NCBI GenBank assembly: GCA_944325495.1
Contig: CALVAD010000001.1
Span: forward strand, 124,001 to 188,000
Length of the DNA stretch: 64,000 bases
Source: an uncultured Bacteroidales bacterium
Lineage (GTDB): Bacteria; Bacteroidota; Bacteroidia; Bacteroidales; UBA932
Direction of reading: 5' to 3'
Shown: positions 44,759 to 53,432 of the stretch, piece after piece
Position numbering within the stretch: the stretch's first letter is position 1
Layout: each line of letters starts with the position of its first letter
Program-made: the position numbers and the translations under genes
Notes under the pieces: generated by a model
What the model was told of the DNA's origin: nothing
The model's input: the letters and a program-made list of their open reading frames with translations, nothing else
The model's database searches: none

Positions 44759-46471
44759 TCAATATCTGTAGAGTTGAACCTTGATGAAGCCAGGCTCCGG
44801 AGTGCCGAAATTCAGTCCCTGGCCCGAATAGCCCTCGTCCACGGCATAGAGCACGTCGTAACGCAGCTGGATCTGGTCTCCGTTGAGCCAGCGGCCTTCT
44901 ATCCATTTTCCGTCGGCGAACTCGCCTTCCGTCACTTTCGCCAGACCTACCGTCCCCTTGCCGTCCGCCGGCAGGAAGGTGATGCGGACATTCGAGCCGA
45001 GGAACAGGAAGCTGTCTTCCGATTCGCGTATGGCTATCGCATAGCCGACGGCATCGGGTGAATAAGTGCCTCCGGTCAGCTGGGGCGCTCCTCCGTTGCG
45101 CATTCCGCTGGAAACCAGTTCCACGCCTATCTTATAGCCGCCGAGTTCGATCTCCTGTTTGTAGACCGCCGGATCGGAGCCTTTCACCCATGCCGCGCCG
45201 ATGTTTCCGGTGGCCTGGGCTTCGAGTATGATGTCCGCCGCGGAGCCGGCCTTATGGTAGAACGAATTGAAGGTCTCGTTCGCGGCGGACAGGGCCCCGT
45301 TCTCGAATCCGAAGGGGGAATAGCCTATGGCGCCCATCTCTCCGATCGCGAATGCGGCGTTGGCGGCTCCGTTCTGTCCGGCTCTGGACTCGGGGATGAA
45401 CACCGGGTTGTCCGCACGGGAATACATCCGGAGTATATCCGGGAATTCCGGGAGATAGATGTCCGGGCACAGCATGTCGATGTCGGGCGCCGCGGCTCTC
45501 CAGATGTCGTGGTTCTGCGCCTGGGGGCCTCCGGAAGGATAATTTCCGGGACGCCTGTCCTCGGGCTGGACTATCCACGCGTTCACGAACATCGGGATGT
45601 CGTACTCGGCCTTGCCGGCCGCGGCTATTGTGTTCATGTATGATGCATAGTTCCATGCCATGAAGATCTCGTCGGTGCGGTCGCCTTCTCCGAAGACTTC
45701 CTTCCAGGTTCCAGAGGTCATGTAGCCGCCTTTGGCCCAGGCTTCGAGGGTCTCCGGCAGCAGCCTGTCGCGGTTGTTCTGCAGATATTCCGTCAGCCCG
45801 GCGGGAACCTGGCCGGCGATGGCCGCCTCGGCTTCAGGGCAGTAGTCCCTGGTGTAGCCGTGAAGCCCGACTTCGTTCTCCACCTGTATCATGATCACGG
45901 TCTGCTCCTCCGCGTCCACTTCCCTTATGTGCCGCATCATCGCGGCGAAGGCCCTGGCGTCGGCATCGCGGGTCTCGGTGCCGAGCGTGCTGAGTATGGG
46001 GAGTCTCCTGCCGTCCTTGGTGAGCGCGAGAGGGAATCTCTCCGGATCTTCCTTGACCCAGACCGGATGGTAGCTGCTCATTCCGTTCTTCCAGCTGCCG
46101 AACCATAGAACCGACAGCTTGAGGTCATTGGCCCTGGCATCCGCTATCATGGCGTCAAGCACGCTGAAGTCGAAGCTGCCTTCGACCGGCTCTACCTGCT
46201 CCCAGCTGACTACTGCCAGGACGGTGTTCACTCCGGCCTCCTTGAGCTGCGGCCAGTAGTCGGACATGTAGTCCGGACTCGATGAGGATGAATTGCCGAG
46301 TTCGCAGGCAAGTGCGAGATAGGGCCTGCCTTCCACTATCAGCTGGGTGACGTCGCCTCTTTTTTCAAGATGGGGAGCCGGCAGACCGCCTTGTCCTGCA
46401 GGAGAAGTGCCGCATGCGCTAAATGCGATGGCTGCTGCGGCGCAGATGGAACATATCAGTGTCTTTTTCAT
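44759..46471 (-). CDS. GH35-like (DUF5597-type) glycoside hydrolase lipoprotein
   Basis: 570-residue lipoprotein: signal with lipobox FSAC (Cys19), then a TIM-barrel (about 50-390) resembling beta-galactosidases of clan GH-A. The putative acid/base Glu lies in IMIQVENEVGLHGYTRDYCP and the nucleophile Glu in NPVFIPESRAG. A C-terminal beta-domain (about 410-565) matches the DUF5597 position. Family GH35/GH42-like; substrate not determinable, though galactosides are likely. Cotranscribed with the CBM9-PKD gene from a -7 box 20 nt upstream; no SusC/SusD pair lies nearby. Confidence 0.82.
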   Translation of the reverse strand: MKKTLICSICAAAAIAFSACGTSPAGQGGLPAPHLEKRGDVTQLIVEGRPYLALACELGNSSSSSPDYMSDYWPQLKEAGVNTVLAVVSWEQVEPVEGSFDFSVLDAMIADARANDLKLSVLWFGSWKNGMSSYHPVWVKEDPERFPLALTKDGRRLPILSTLGTETRDADARAFAAMMRHIREVDAEEQTVIMIQVENEVGLHGYTRDYCPEAEAAIAGQVPAGLTEYLQNNRDRLLPETLEAWAKGGYMTSGTWKEVFGEGDRTDEIFMAWNYASYMNTIAAAGKAEYDIPMFVNAWIVQPEDRRPGNYPSGGPQAQNHDIWRAAAPDIDMLCPDIYLPEFPDILRMYSRADNPVFIPESRAGQNGAANAAFAIGEMGAIGYSPFGFENGALSAANETFNSFYHKAGSAADIILEAQATGNIGAAWVKGSDPAVYKQEIELGGYKIGVELVSSGMRNGGAPQLTGGTYSPDAVGYAIAIRESEDSFLFLGSNVRITFLPADGKGTVGLAKVTEGEFADGKWIEGRWLNGDQIQLRYDVLYAVDEGYSGQGLNFGTPEPGFIKVQLYRY

Positions 46472-46491
46472 AATGAGTGGTTAATTCAGGT

Positions 46492-46499
46492 TAAAGATA
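46492..46499 (-). promoter_or_regulatory. -7 box of the GH35-like operon
   Basis: TATCTTTA on the minus strand, 20 nt before the ATG; one base from consensus. Confidence 0.5.
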
Positions 46500-46543
46500 G
46501 GCAAAATAATCGGAAACGGGCTTGCGGGAGTGAAAATTATTCC

Positions 46544-46551
46544 TATCTTTG
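46544..46551 (+). promoter_or_regulatory. -7 box of the reverse rubrerythrin
   Basis: TATCTTTG, 47 nt before the ATG at 46599; leader about 42 nt. Confidence 0.65.
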
Positions 46552-46598
46552 CAGATATAATTTGGAATAATTCAAAATAACTCACTAATTGTCTCGTT

Positions 46599-47150
46599 AT
46601 GAAAAAGAAATTCAGATGCCTTGTCTGCGGATATGTGTATGAGGGTGAGAATCCTCCCGCAGAATGCCCCCAGTGCCATGCCAAGTCGGATAAGTTCGTC
46701 GAAGTGAAGGACGAGGGCAAGCTCGTATGGGCTTGCGAGCACCACCTCGGAGACGGAAAGGTCGACGATGCGGAAGTCATGCAGGGCCTGCACGACCATT
46801 TCAACGGAGAATGCACCGAGGTCGGAATGTATCTCGCCATGAGCCGCCAGGCCGAGCGCGAGGGCTATCCCGAAATTGCGGAGGCTTTCAAGCGCTACGC
46901 TTTCGAGGAGGCCGAGCATGCCGCCAAGTTCGCCGAACTGCTCGGCGAGGTGGTATGGGATACGAAGACCAATCTCGAGAAGCGCGCCGAGGCCGAATGC
47001 GGTGCCTGCGAGGGCAAGCTTGCCATCGCCACCCGCGCGAAGCAGCTCGGCTATGACGCCATCCACGATACCGTTCATGAAATGGCGAAGGACGAGGCCC
47101 GTCACGGCGCCGGGTTCCAGGGCCTGCTCAAGAGGTATTTCGGCAAGTAG
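46599..47150 (+). CDS. Reverse rubrerythrin (rubredoxin domain first)
   Basis: 183 residues: an N-terminal rubredoxin-like iron site ([20 protein letters not shown], residues 8-27) followed by a ferritin-like four-helix diiron domain (about 50-180) with carboxylate motifs [24 protein letters not shown] and [12 protein letters not shown]. Classic rubrerythrins have the rubredoxin module at the C-terminus. These proteins reduce peroxide and protect anaerobes from oxygen. Single gene with its own promoter and a strong terminator. Confidence 0.92.
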   Translation: MKKKFRCLVCGYVYEGENPPAECPQCHAKSDKFVEVKDEGKLVWACEHHLGDGKVDDAEVMQGLHDHFNGECTEVGMYLAMSRQAEREGYPEIAEAFKRYAFEEAEHAAKFAELLGEVVWDTKTNLEKRAEAECGACEGKLAIATRAKQLGYDAIHDTVHEMAKDEARHGAGFQGLLKRYFGK

Positions 47151-47170
47151 CCGGAAGCGCCGGACAAGTC

Positions 47171-47205
47171 AAAGCCGTCGGAGAATCGTCTCCGGCGGCT
47201 TTTTC
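47171..47205. terminator. Terminator between reverse rubrerythrin and Zn peptidase
   Basis: AAAGCCGTCGGAGA-ATCG-TCTCCGGCGGCTTT, 14-bp stem with one G-U pair, then TTTC. It may serve both convergent genes. Confidence 0.8.
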
Positions 47206-47232
47206 AGTCTTGTCGGACAGTCCGGTCCGCGC

Positions 47233-47907
47233 CTACCTGCGGTCGCTTGCCAGACCTATGTAGTAGAACAGGGTGGCGAGCGAGCCGATGGCGGCGATCA
47301 CATAGGTGTATGCGGCCCATTTGAGGGCGTCCACGGCCATGGGCTTCGTCTCGAAATCCACCACTCCGGCCCCGTCGAGCCATTCCACGGCTCTCTGGCT
47401 CGCATTTATCTCGACCGGAAGGGTGACCACGCTGAACAGAGTGGTCATCGCAAACAGGGCTATGCCGATCCAAAGGAGGGCGGGGAAGACCTGAAGCAGC
47501 AGGACTCCGAGGAGGAGCACCCACTGCACCGTGTTGTTGGCGAAGGTCACCACCGGCACGAGAGCTGACCGCAGCCTCAGAGGTGCGTAGCCCTGCGCAT
47601 CCTGGATCGCATGGCCGGTTTCATGGGCGGCGACGGCGCACGCGGCTATCGAGGCGCTTCCATAGACCGCTTCGCTGAGGTTTATGGTCTTGTCCGCAGG
47701 ATTGTAGTGGTCTGTCAGCCTGCCTCGCACCGACTGCACCGTCACGTCGTTGATTCCGTTCTGCTGGAGCATGAGCCTTGCGACATCCGCTCCCGTTAGG
47801 CCGTGCGGAGAAGGAACGGCCGAATACTTGTTGAATTTGCTGTTCAGCGTCGTCTGGATCACGAAGGAGAGCAGCATCACTCCGATGATTATAACCCAAA
47901 TACTCAT
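47233..47907 (-). CDS. Membrane zinc metallopeptidase (YugP-like)
   Basis: 224-residue protein with an N-terminal transmembrane helix, the zinc-binding HExxH in AVAAHETGHAIQDA (about residue 95), and three further hydrophobic segments (about 115-135, 140-165 and 200-220). Matches the neutral zinc metallopeptidase family (Zn_peptidase_2, YugP). Substrate unknown. Last gene of the long minus-strand run, 76 nt after glmS. Confidence 0.87.
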   Translation of the reverse strand: MSIWVIIIGVMLLSFVIQTTLNSKFNKYSAVPSPHGLTGADVARLMLQQNGINDVTVQSVRGRLTDHYNPADKTINLSEAVYGSASIAACAVAAHETGHAIQDAQGYAPLRLRSALVPVVTFANNTVQWVLLLGVLLLQVFPALLWIGIALFAMTTLFSVVTLPVEINASQRAVEWLDGAGVVDFETKPMAVDALKWAAYTYVIAAIGSLATLFYYIGLASDRR

Positions 47908-47983
47908 ATTCTTGCTTGTTTGTCAGGACTTGCGATATACAAAATTCTCGCCATGCCGCCAATGCTGTCAAAATGTACAATCC

Positions 47984-49828
47984 CTATTCCACGGTCACGG
48001 ACTTGGCAAGGTTGCGGGGCTGGTCCACGTCGCGTCCCTTGGCGATGGCGATGTGGTAGGCGAGGAGCTGGAGAGGTATGACGGAGAGGAGCGGCGCGAA
48101 GCATTCCTCGGTGTCGGGAATCTCGAGGGAGAAGTCCGAGATGTCGCGCACGTCGGTGTCGCCTTCGGTGACGATGCTGATGATCCTTCCCCTGCGGGCC
48201 TTGATCTCCTGGATGTTGCTGAGTATCTTGTCGTAGTTTCCCCTCTTGGGCGCGATGACCACGGTCGGCATCTCATCGTCGATGAGGGCAATGGGTCCGT
48301 GCTTCATCTCCGCGGCGGGGTAGCCCTCGGCGTGGATGTAGGAGATCTCCTTGAGCTTGAGCGCGCCTTCCAGGGCGACGGGGTAGTTGTAGCCGCGTCC
48401 GAGGTAGAGGAAGTTGCGGGCGTAGGTGAAGGTCTTGGCGAGCTCGGCGATTTCGTCGTCGTGCTTGAGCACGGCGGCTATCTTGTCGGGGATGGTCTGA
48501 AGCTCGCGGACGAGCTCCGCCCTGCGGCTGTCGGATATGGTGCCGAGCTGCTCTGCGATGCTGAGGGCGATCAGGAAGAGCACGGTCACCTGGGCGGTGA
48601 AGGCCTTGGTGGAGGCCACTCCGATTTCGGGCCCGATATGGGTGTAGCAGCCGGTGTCGGTCGCGCGGGCGATGGAGGAGCCGACCACATTGCAGATGCC
48701 GAAGAGGAAGGCTCCCGCCTCCTTGGCGAGGTTGACCGCGGCGAGGGTGTCGGCGGTCTCTCCGGACTGCGATATGGCGATGACCACGTCGTCCGGGAAG
48801 ATGACGGGCCTGCGGTAGCGGAACTCCGAGGAGTACTCGACCTCGACGGGGATGCGCGTGAGGTCCTCGATGATGTACTTGCCTATGAGCCCGGCGTGCC
48901 AGGACGTGCCGCAGCCGCAGATGATGAAGCGGCGGGCGTGGAGCATCTTCTCGCGGTGGTCGATGATGCCGGAGAGCTTGACGGTGCCGAGCTCGGGGTG
49001 GAGACGCCCCTTCATTGAGGTGCGCAGGGTCCTGGGCTGCTCGAAGATCTCCTTGAGCATGAAGTGAGGGAAGCCTCCCTTCTCGATCTCGCTGAGGCTG
49101 AGCTCGAGCTGGCGGACGACCGGGGTCTGCTCGACATTGCGCAGGTCGGTGATGCGGAGCTCCTGGCCGCGCTGGATGAAGGCTATCTGCTCGTCGCCGA
49201 GATATACCACCTTGTTGGTATACTCTATGATGGGCGATGCGTCCGAACCTACGAAGTACTCGTTCTCTCCCACGCCTATGATCAGGGGGCTGCCCTTGCG
49301 GGCGGCTATCATCCTGTCGGGTTCGTCCTTGTCGATGATGGCGATGGCGTAGGCGCCTATGACGCTCCTGAGGGCGAGGGGCACGGCCTCCTCAAGGGAG
49401 ATGCCGTGGGAGTCCATCATGTACTGGATGAGCTGGACGACCACCTCGGTGTCGGTCTGGCTGGTGAAGTGGTAGCCGAGACGCGTGAGCTCGGTGCGCA
49501 GCGAGAGGTAGTTCTCGATGATTCCGTTGTGGATGATCGCTATCCTGCGGTTCTCGGAGCAGTGCGGGTGGGCGTTGACGTCGCTGGGCTCGCCGTGGGT
49601 CGCCCAGCGCGTGTGCGCTATGCCGGTGCTTCCGCTGACGTCCTTGCCCGCCGTGAGGTTCTCCAGATCCTTGACCTTGCCCCTGGTCTTGTAGACCGTC
49701 AGCTCCGAGTTGTCGTTGATGAGCGCCACTCCGGCGCTGTCATAGCCGCGGTATTCGAGCCTCATGAGGCCCTTGATGAGTATCGGATAGGCCTGCCGGC
49801 CTCCCACATATCCTACTATTCCACACAT
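47984..49828 (-). CDS. glmS: Glutamine-fructose-6-phosphate aminotransferase (isomerizing)
   Basis: 614-residue enzyme that makes glucosamine-6-phosphate, the first step toward UDP-GlcNAc for peptidoglycan and LPS. Cys2 is the glutaminase nucleophile (MCGIVGYVGGRQAY); RWATHGEPSDVNAHPHCS follows. Two SIS sugar-isomerase domains (about 290-430 and 460-600) include CGTSWHAGLIGKYIIE and SQSGETADTLAA; the C-terminus DQPRNLAKSVTVE is the family ending. No glmS ribozyme signature is obvious upstream: the spacer to the S4 gene is only 43 nt. Confidence 0.97.
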   Translation of the reverse strand: MCGIVGYVGGRQAYPILIKGLMRLEYRGYDSAGVALINDNSELTVYKTRGKVKDLENLTAGKDVSGSTGIAHTRWATHGEPSDVNAHPHCSENRRIAIIHNGIIENYLSLRTELTRLGYHFTSQTDTEVVVQLIQYMMDSHGISLEEAVPLALRSVIGAYAIAIIDKDEPDRMIAARKGSPLIIGVGENEYFVGSDASPIIEYTNKVVYLGDEQIAFIQRGQELRITDLRNVEQTPVVRQLELSLSEIEKGGFPHFMLKEIFEQPRTLRTSMKGRLHPELGTVKLSGIIDHREKMLHARRFIICGCGTSWHAGLIGKYIIEDLTRIPVEVEYSSEFRYRRPVIFPDDVVIAISQSGETADTLAAVNLAKEAGAFLFGICNVVGSSIARATDTGCYTHIGPEIGVASTKAFTAQVTVLFLIALSIAEQLGTISDSRRAELVRELQTIPDKIAAVLKHDDEIAELAKTFTYARNFLYLGRGYNYPVALEGALKLKEISYIHAEGYPAAEMKHGPIALIDDEMPTVVIAPKRGNYDKILSNIQEIKARRGRIISIVTEGDTDVRDISDFSLEIPDTEECFAPLLSVIPLQLLAYHIAIAKGRDVDQPRNLAKSVTVE

Positions 49829-49871
49829 GGTTTTCTTCTGTTCGTTTGTTGTCTTGGTATCGGAAGGCGCG

Positions 49872-50255
49872 TCAGAAATCCAGGGTGTCCATCAGATCCT
49901 CGAGCTGCCTGCGCTCCTTCTTCGTCGGCCGTCCGCTGCCCTTGTCTCTTTGAAGGACTATGGTCTCCCTCGGGGGACGCAGCTTGTCCAGTTCCTCCTG
50001 CGGCGTGAGGTTCTCCGCGAACTCGGGGACCAGCGCCGCTCCCATGCGGCTTTCGCTGAGCTTGAGCACCCTGTAGCTCAGCAGCGCCGAGCCGCGCCGT
50101 ATTTCGAGCGTGTCGCCGGGCTTCACCGCCTTCGCCGCCTTCGCGGTGGCTCCGTTCAGCCTGACCTTGTTGCCGTTGCAGGCGTCAGCGGCGTCGCTCC
50201 GGGTCTTGAAGACCCGGATGGCCCAGAGGTATTTGTCGATCCTGACAGTGTCCAT
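49872..50255 (-). CDS. S4-domain RNA-binding protein (Hsp15/HslR-like)
   Basis: 127 residues: an S4 domain at residues 5-55 (RIDKYLWAIRVFKTRSDAAD, NGNKVRLNGATAKAAKAVKP) and a charged C-terminal tail (KGSGRPTKKERRQLEDL). Resembles Hsp15, which binds stalled 50S subunits carrying nascent chains. Starts 2 nt after the DJ-1 gene stop codon. The frame is open for a further 700 nt upstream but without similarity. Confidence 0.87.
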   Translation of the reverse strand: MDTVRIDKYLWAIRVFKTRSDAADACNGNKVRLNGATAKAAKAVKPGDTLEIRRGSALLSYRVLKLSESRMGAALVPEFAENLTPQEELDKLRPPRETIVLQRDKGSGRPTKKERRQLEDLMDTLDF

Positions 50256-50257
50256 CG

Positions 50258-50830
50258 TCAGTACAGATACATCGCGTGATGCACGGAGTCCACCGTGGCC
50301 TCGTCCTTGATCAGGTCGAGTATCTCCAGGGCGAAGCTGACCGCATGTCCGGCCGAGCGTCCGGTGACTATGCGTCCGCAGCGGACCGCCGGCTCCGTAA
50401 GATATTCGCCTCCTTTTGCGATAAGGGCGTCCTGAAAGCCTTCGAAGCAGGTGAACCTGAGGCCCTGCAGCCCGTCCAGCTGGCTGAGCACCAGACCGGG
50501 AGCGGCGCAGATCGCGGCGAGCGAGCCGCCTGCGGCATAATGCGCCTTCATCATTTCGATGAGGGGTTCGCACTGGGCGAGATTGGTGGATCCGGGCATG
50601 CCTCCGGGGAATATCATGACATCCGTGGCGCAGGTGCCGTCGTGGTCCGCGTCGATGTCCGCAAGCATTTCGTCCACACCTATGGTCACGCCGTGCGAAG
50701 ACCGCACGAAAGGTTCGTCGGATATGGATATCAGTCTCGTGCCGACTCCTCCTCTGCGGAGAACGTCGTTGGTGGCAAGGGCTTCGACATCCTCGAAGCC
50801 GTCGGCCAGAAATATGTTGACTCCTTTCAT
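50258..50830 (-). CDS. DJ-1/PfpI-family protein
   Basis: 190-residue class I amidotransferase-like fold protein. The reactive Cys sits in a nucleophile elbow, AAICAAPGLVLSQL (about residue 110), with the preceding Glu in FLADGFEDVEALA (about 14), the DJ-1 pattern. Members include chaperone/deglycase-type and thiamine-pathway proteins; the exact activity is open. Tightly packed between the manA-like and S4 genes. Confidence 0.9.
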   Translation of the reverse strand: MKGVNIFLADGFEDVEALATNDVLRRGGVGTRLISISDEPFVRSSHGVTIGVDEMLADIDADHDGTCATDVMIFPGGMPGSTNLAQCEPLIEMMKAHYAAGGSLAAICAAPGLVLSQLDGLQGLRFTCFEGFQDALIAKGGEYLTEPAVRCGRIVTGRSAGHAVSFALEILDLIKDEATVDSVHHAMYLY

Positions 50831-50841
50831 GATTTGAAATT

Positions 50842-51840
50842 TTATGACTGTCCGGGCAGGCTGGCGGGTACGTCCGGGTCGATGTACCTGTCAGGCTCCA
50901 CCCTGCTGTTCGTGGTTTCGAGCAGGATCGTGTCCCTCTCCATGGGCACGAGGTTGTAGTCACGGCACTCGGCGGGCACGAGCAGGCTGTCGTTCTTCTC
51001 GATGACGAAGCGCTCCGGACGCCCGTCGGGGGACGGCAGCTGAAGTTCGGCCCTGCCTCCGACGCAGCTGTACAGCACGAACGAGTCGCCCTCGCCGCTG
51101 CCGTTCAGCACCAAGGGGGTCGTAAGGTGCATCTTCTTTATCGTGAACTGCGGGATTTCGGCGAGGACGCCGTCTTTCCTGCATGCCGGTACATGCTTTC
51201 CGTATGAGATGAAGTCGAGGGCGTCGGTGAAGTCCAGCGAGGGGTCGAACTGGTCTTCGGAGACTTCGCCGCCGCGCCCGTGCAGGCAGAAGTCGAGAGG
51301 GGAGGATTCGGCGATCTCGAGTATCTCAAGCTCTCCGTCCGCGCAGTGGGGTGTTCCGGCAGCGATGCGGAAGCTCTCGCCGGCGGCCGGAACGACTTCG
51401 CTCAGGAGCCCGTCCACATCGCCTTCGGCGCAGCGCCTGCAGAACTCGCCCGCATCGGTGTTCCTGCGGAATCCTATATGCAGCTTCGCACCTTTTCCCG
51501 CGCGCAGCACATACCAGATCTTCTCCTTGCCGAGCAGGTCGTAGCGCTGTTCGGCGGTTTCATCGTCGGGATGCACCTGGAGGGGCATCTTCCCGTCGAC
51601 TTTCAGATAGCGGACGCAGACGGGAAACTGACGCCCGTAGTATTCGTAGACCGTGTCGCCGACTATTCTGTCGATATATGTGTCCATGAGCTCGCCCATG
51701 CTGTTTCCCGCGAGCCAGCCGTCCCTCACGAGGGAATCCCTGTAGCCGAGGTCCGCGAGCCTGAACTCCTCCCGGCCCCAGGGGCGTTCGTCACATATCG
51801 TGCAGAATTTCAGCGGATATATTTTCCTTTCCTCTTCCAT
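50842..51840 (-). CDS. manA: Class I mannose-6-phosphate isomerase-like protein
   Basis: 332-residue cupin metalloenzyme fold. Zinc-site elements are LQVHPDDETAEQRYD (His) and AAGTPHCADGELEILEIAE (His, Glu); the C-terminal cupin ends with SLLVPAECRDYNLVP. Interconverts fructose-6-P and mannose-6-P in mannose use or GDP-mannose supply. The short form resembles Bacillus-type ManA. AGTPHC replaces the usual AGTxHAI, so the name is probable, not certain. Confidence 0.82.
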   Translation of the reverse strand: MEEERKIYPLKFCTICDERPWGREEFRLADLGYRDSLVRDGWLAGNSMGELMDTYIDRIVGDTVYEYYGRQFPVCVRYLKVDGKMPLQVHPDDETAEQRYDLLGKEKIWYVLRAGKGAKLHIGFRRNTDAGEFCRRCAEGDVDGLLSEVVPAAGESFRIAAGTPHCADGELEILEIAESSPLDFCLHGRGGEVSEDQFDPSLDFTDALDFISYGKHVPACRKDGVLAEIPQFTIKKMHLTTPLVLNGSGEGDSFVLYSCVGGRAELQLPSPDGRPERFVIEKNDSLLVPAECRDYNLVPMERDTILLETTNSRVEPDRYIDPDVPASLPGQS

Positions 51841-51884
51841 TGAAAAAAACGAAGATAAGAAACTGTTTGAATTTTGTCAATATC

Positions 51885-53078
51885 CTAGTGCTTCCCGCCT
51901 GCCGCAAGCAGGGAGATCAGGAAGCCGGTCAGCGCCACGCCCGCGGCGGTCATGAGCACGTCGCCGGTCTCCAGCATGCACGGATAGGCCGAGATCATGA
52001 AGCCCTGCGGCATCTTTATGAGACCGCAATGCTGCTGGACAATTGCCGCGGCCGTGCCGAGCAGAAGCCCGGCCGCGAGCCCCGCGAGGGAAATCAGCCA
52101 GCCTTCGAGCACGAAGATGCGTTTCGTAAGACTCTCGGTCGCACCCATCGCCCCGAGCGTCCGCATGTCGTCGCTTTTCTCTATCCTGAGCATTGACAGC
52201 GAGCCGAAGATGTTGAATGCCACGATGATGACCACGAAGATGAGTATGGAATAGATGGCCAGTTTCTCGTATTTCATCATCTTGTATATCGCAGGCCGCT
52301 GCATCTCCCTGTCAAGCACCTTGAATCCCGGTCCTGCGGCCGCCTCTATCCGCCTGAGCAGTTTCCCGTCCGCCGGCTCCGCGGTGCGCAGCTCGATTCC
52401 GGAGACCGCCGTCTCCTCGCCGAGAAGCTGTCGCATGAGTTCTATGGGCAGTATCACGGTGCCGGCGTCGGCCTCGGAGTTTATGCTGAACAGGCAGGTC
52501 GGTCTGACGCTGACGCTTCCGAGCGACGACGCCGGTCCGGCCAGCGGGTTGCCGGCCCCGGGGCGCGGATAGCATAGCTGCAGCTTCTCCAGAAAACGCG
52601 GGTTGATACCCATTTCGTGCGCCAGGCCCACACCTACTGCGGCCTGGGGGACATCTCCGAAATGCAGTGAAAATTCTCCGGCGGTCACATGCCCGTGAAG
52701 CGGGGAGTTCCGTTCGTAGTCCGTATCCACTCCTTTCGCGAGCGCGAGACCCTGACGGTCGCCGTAGACCAGAAGCACCTGCTCTTCGAGCACCATGGAG
52801 ACGCCGTCGATGCCGGCGTTCTCCTCAAGGCTTGAGAGCAGTCCGTCGTCAGGGGTGAAGCGCCTGCCGTCCGCGGAAACCACGAGCAGGTCCGGGTCGA
52901 GGTCGGAAAGATTGCTCTCGATGATGCGGTCGAAGCCGTTGTACACCGAGAGGATCAGGATCAGCGCCGCCGTCCCTATCGCCATTCCGGCCGCGCTGAT
53001 TGCCGAAATCACGTTGATGACATTGTGGGATTTTCTGGCGAACAGGTAGCGGACGGCTATGTATAATGCCGTGTTCAC
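51885..53078 (-). CDS. FtsX/LolE-like ABC transporter permease
   Basis: 397 residues with the lipoprotein-release permease layout: N-terminal helix (about 15-45; VINVISAISAAGMAIGTAALILILSVYNG in part), a large periplasmic domain (about 50-265) and three C-terminal helices (about 275-300, 325-350 and 375-392). FtsX-type motif FNIFGSLSMLRIEKSDDMRTLGAMGAT in part: RIEKSDDMRTLGAMGA. Probably part of a LolCDE-like lipoprotein exporter; the ATPase is elsewhere. Starts at the base next to the rbfA stop codon. Confidence 0.88.
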   Translation of the reverse strand: MNTALYIAVRYLFARKSHNVINVISAISAAGMAIGTAALILILSVYNGFDRIIESNLSDLDPDLLVVSADGRRFTPDDGLLSSLEENAGIDGVSMVLEEQVLLVYGDRQGLALAKGVDTDYERNSPLHGHVTAGEFSLHFGDVPQAAVGVGLAHEMGINPRFLEKLQLCYPRPGAGNPLAGPASSLGSVSVRPTCLFSINSEADAGTVILPIELMRQLLGEETAVSGIELRTAEPADGKLLRRIEAAAGPGFKVLDREMQRPAIYKMMKYEKLAIYSILIFVVIIVAFNIFGSLSMLRIEKSDDMRTLGAMGATESLTKRIFVLEGWLISLAGLAAGLLLGTAAAIVQQHCGLIKMPQGFMISAYPCMLETGDVLMTAAGVALTGFLISLLAAGGKH

Positions 53079-53432
53079 TTATTTCTTCAGCAGCTCGTCG
53101 ATATGTTCGGCATAGTCGAGCGAACTGTCGAGGAGGAAGTCGAGTTCCGGAACTATGCGCAGCTGGGAGGCCACCTTGCGGCCGAGCTCCCCGCGTATCG
53201 CGCGCTTGTTCTCCTCGAGTATTTCCAGCACCTGCCCGGCCTTGTCGGACGGGAATATGCTCACGAAGGCCCTGGCTATGCTCAGGTCCGGACTGACGCG
53301 CACCTCGCTGACGGTCACCAGGCTTCCGGCGAACATGGCCATGCCCTTCCCGCGGATTATTTCCGCAAGGTCGCGCTGAAGCTCCCTCGCGACCTTGAGT
53401 TGTCTCGTGCTTGCCGGCTTATCCATTGACAT
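53079..53432 (-). CDS. rbfA: Ribosome-binding factor A
   Basis: 117 residues, KH-like fold: [20 protein letters not shown] start, [20 protein letters not shown] core, and [22 protein letters not shown] end. Assists 16S rRNA 5'-end maturation and 30S assembly. Met codons at 53432 and 53426 are both possible; either overlaps the tyrS 3' end (14 or 8 nt). Confidence 0.95.
   Translation of the reverse strand: MSMDKPASTRQLKVARELQRDLAEIIRGKGMAMFAGSLVTVSEVRVSPDLSIARAFVSIFPSDKAGQVLEILEENKRAIRGELGRKVASQLRIVPELDFLLDSSLDYAEHIDELLKK

Noticed and set aside
49829..49871. glmS ribozyme.
   Set aside because: Spacer of 43 nt is too short for the ribozyme and shows no core sequence.
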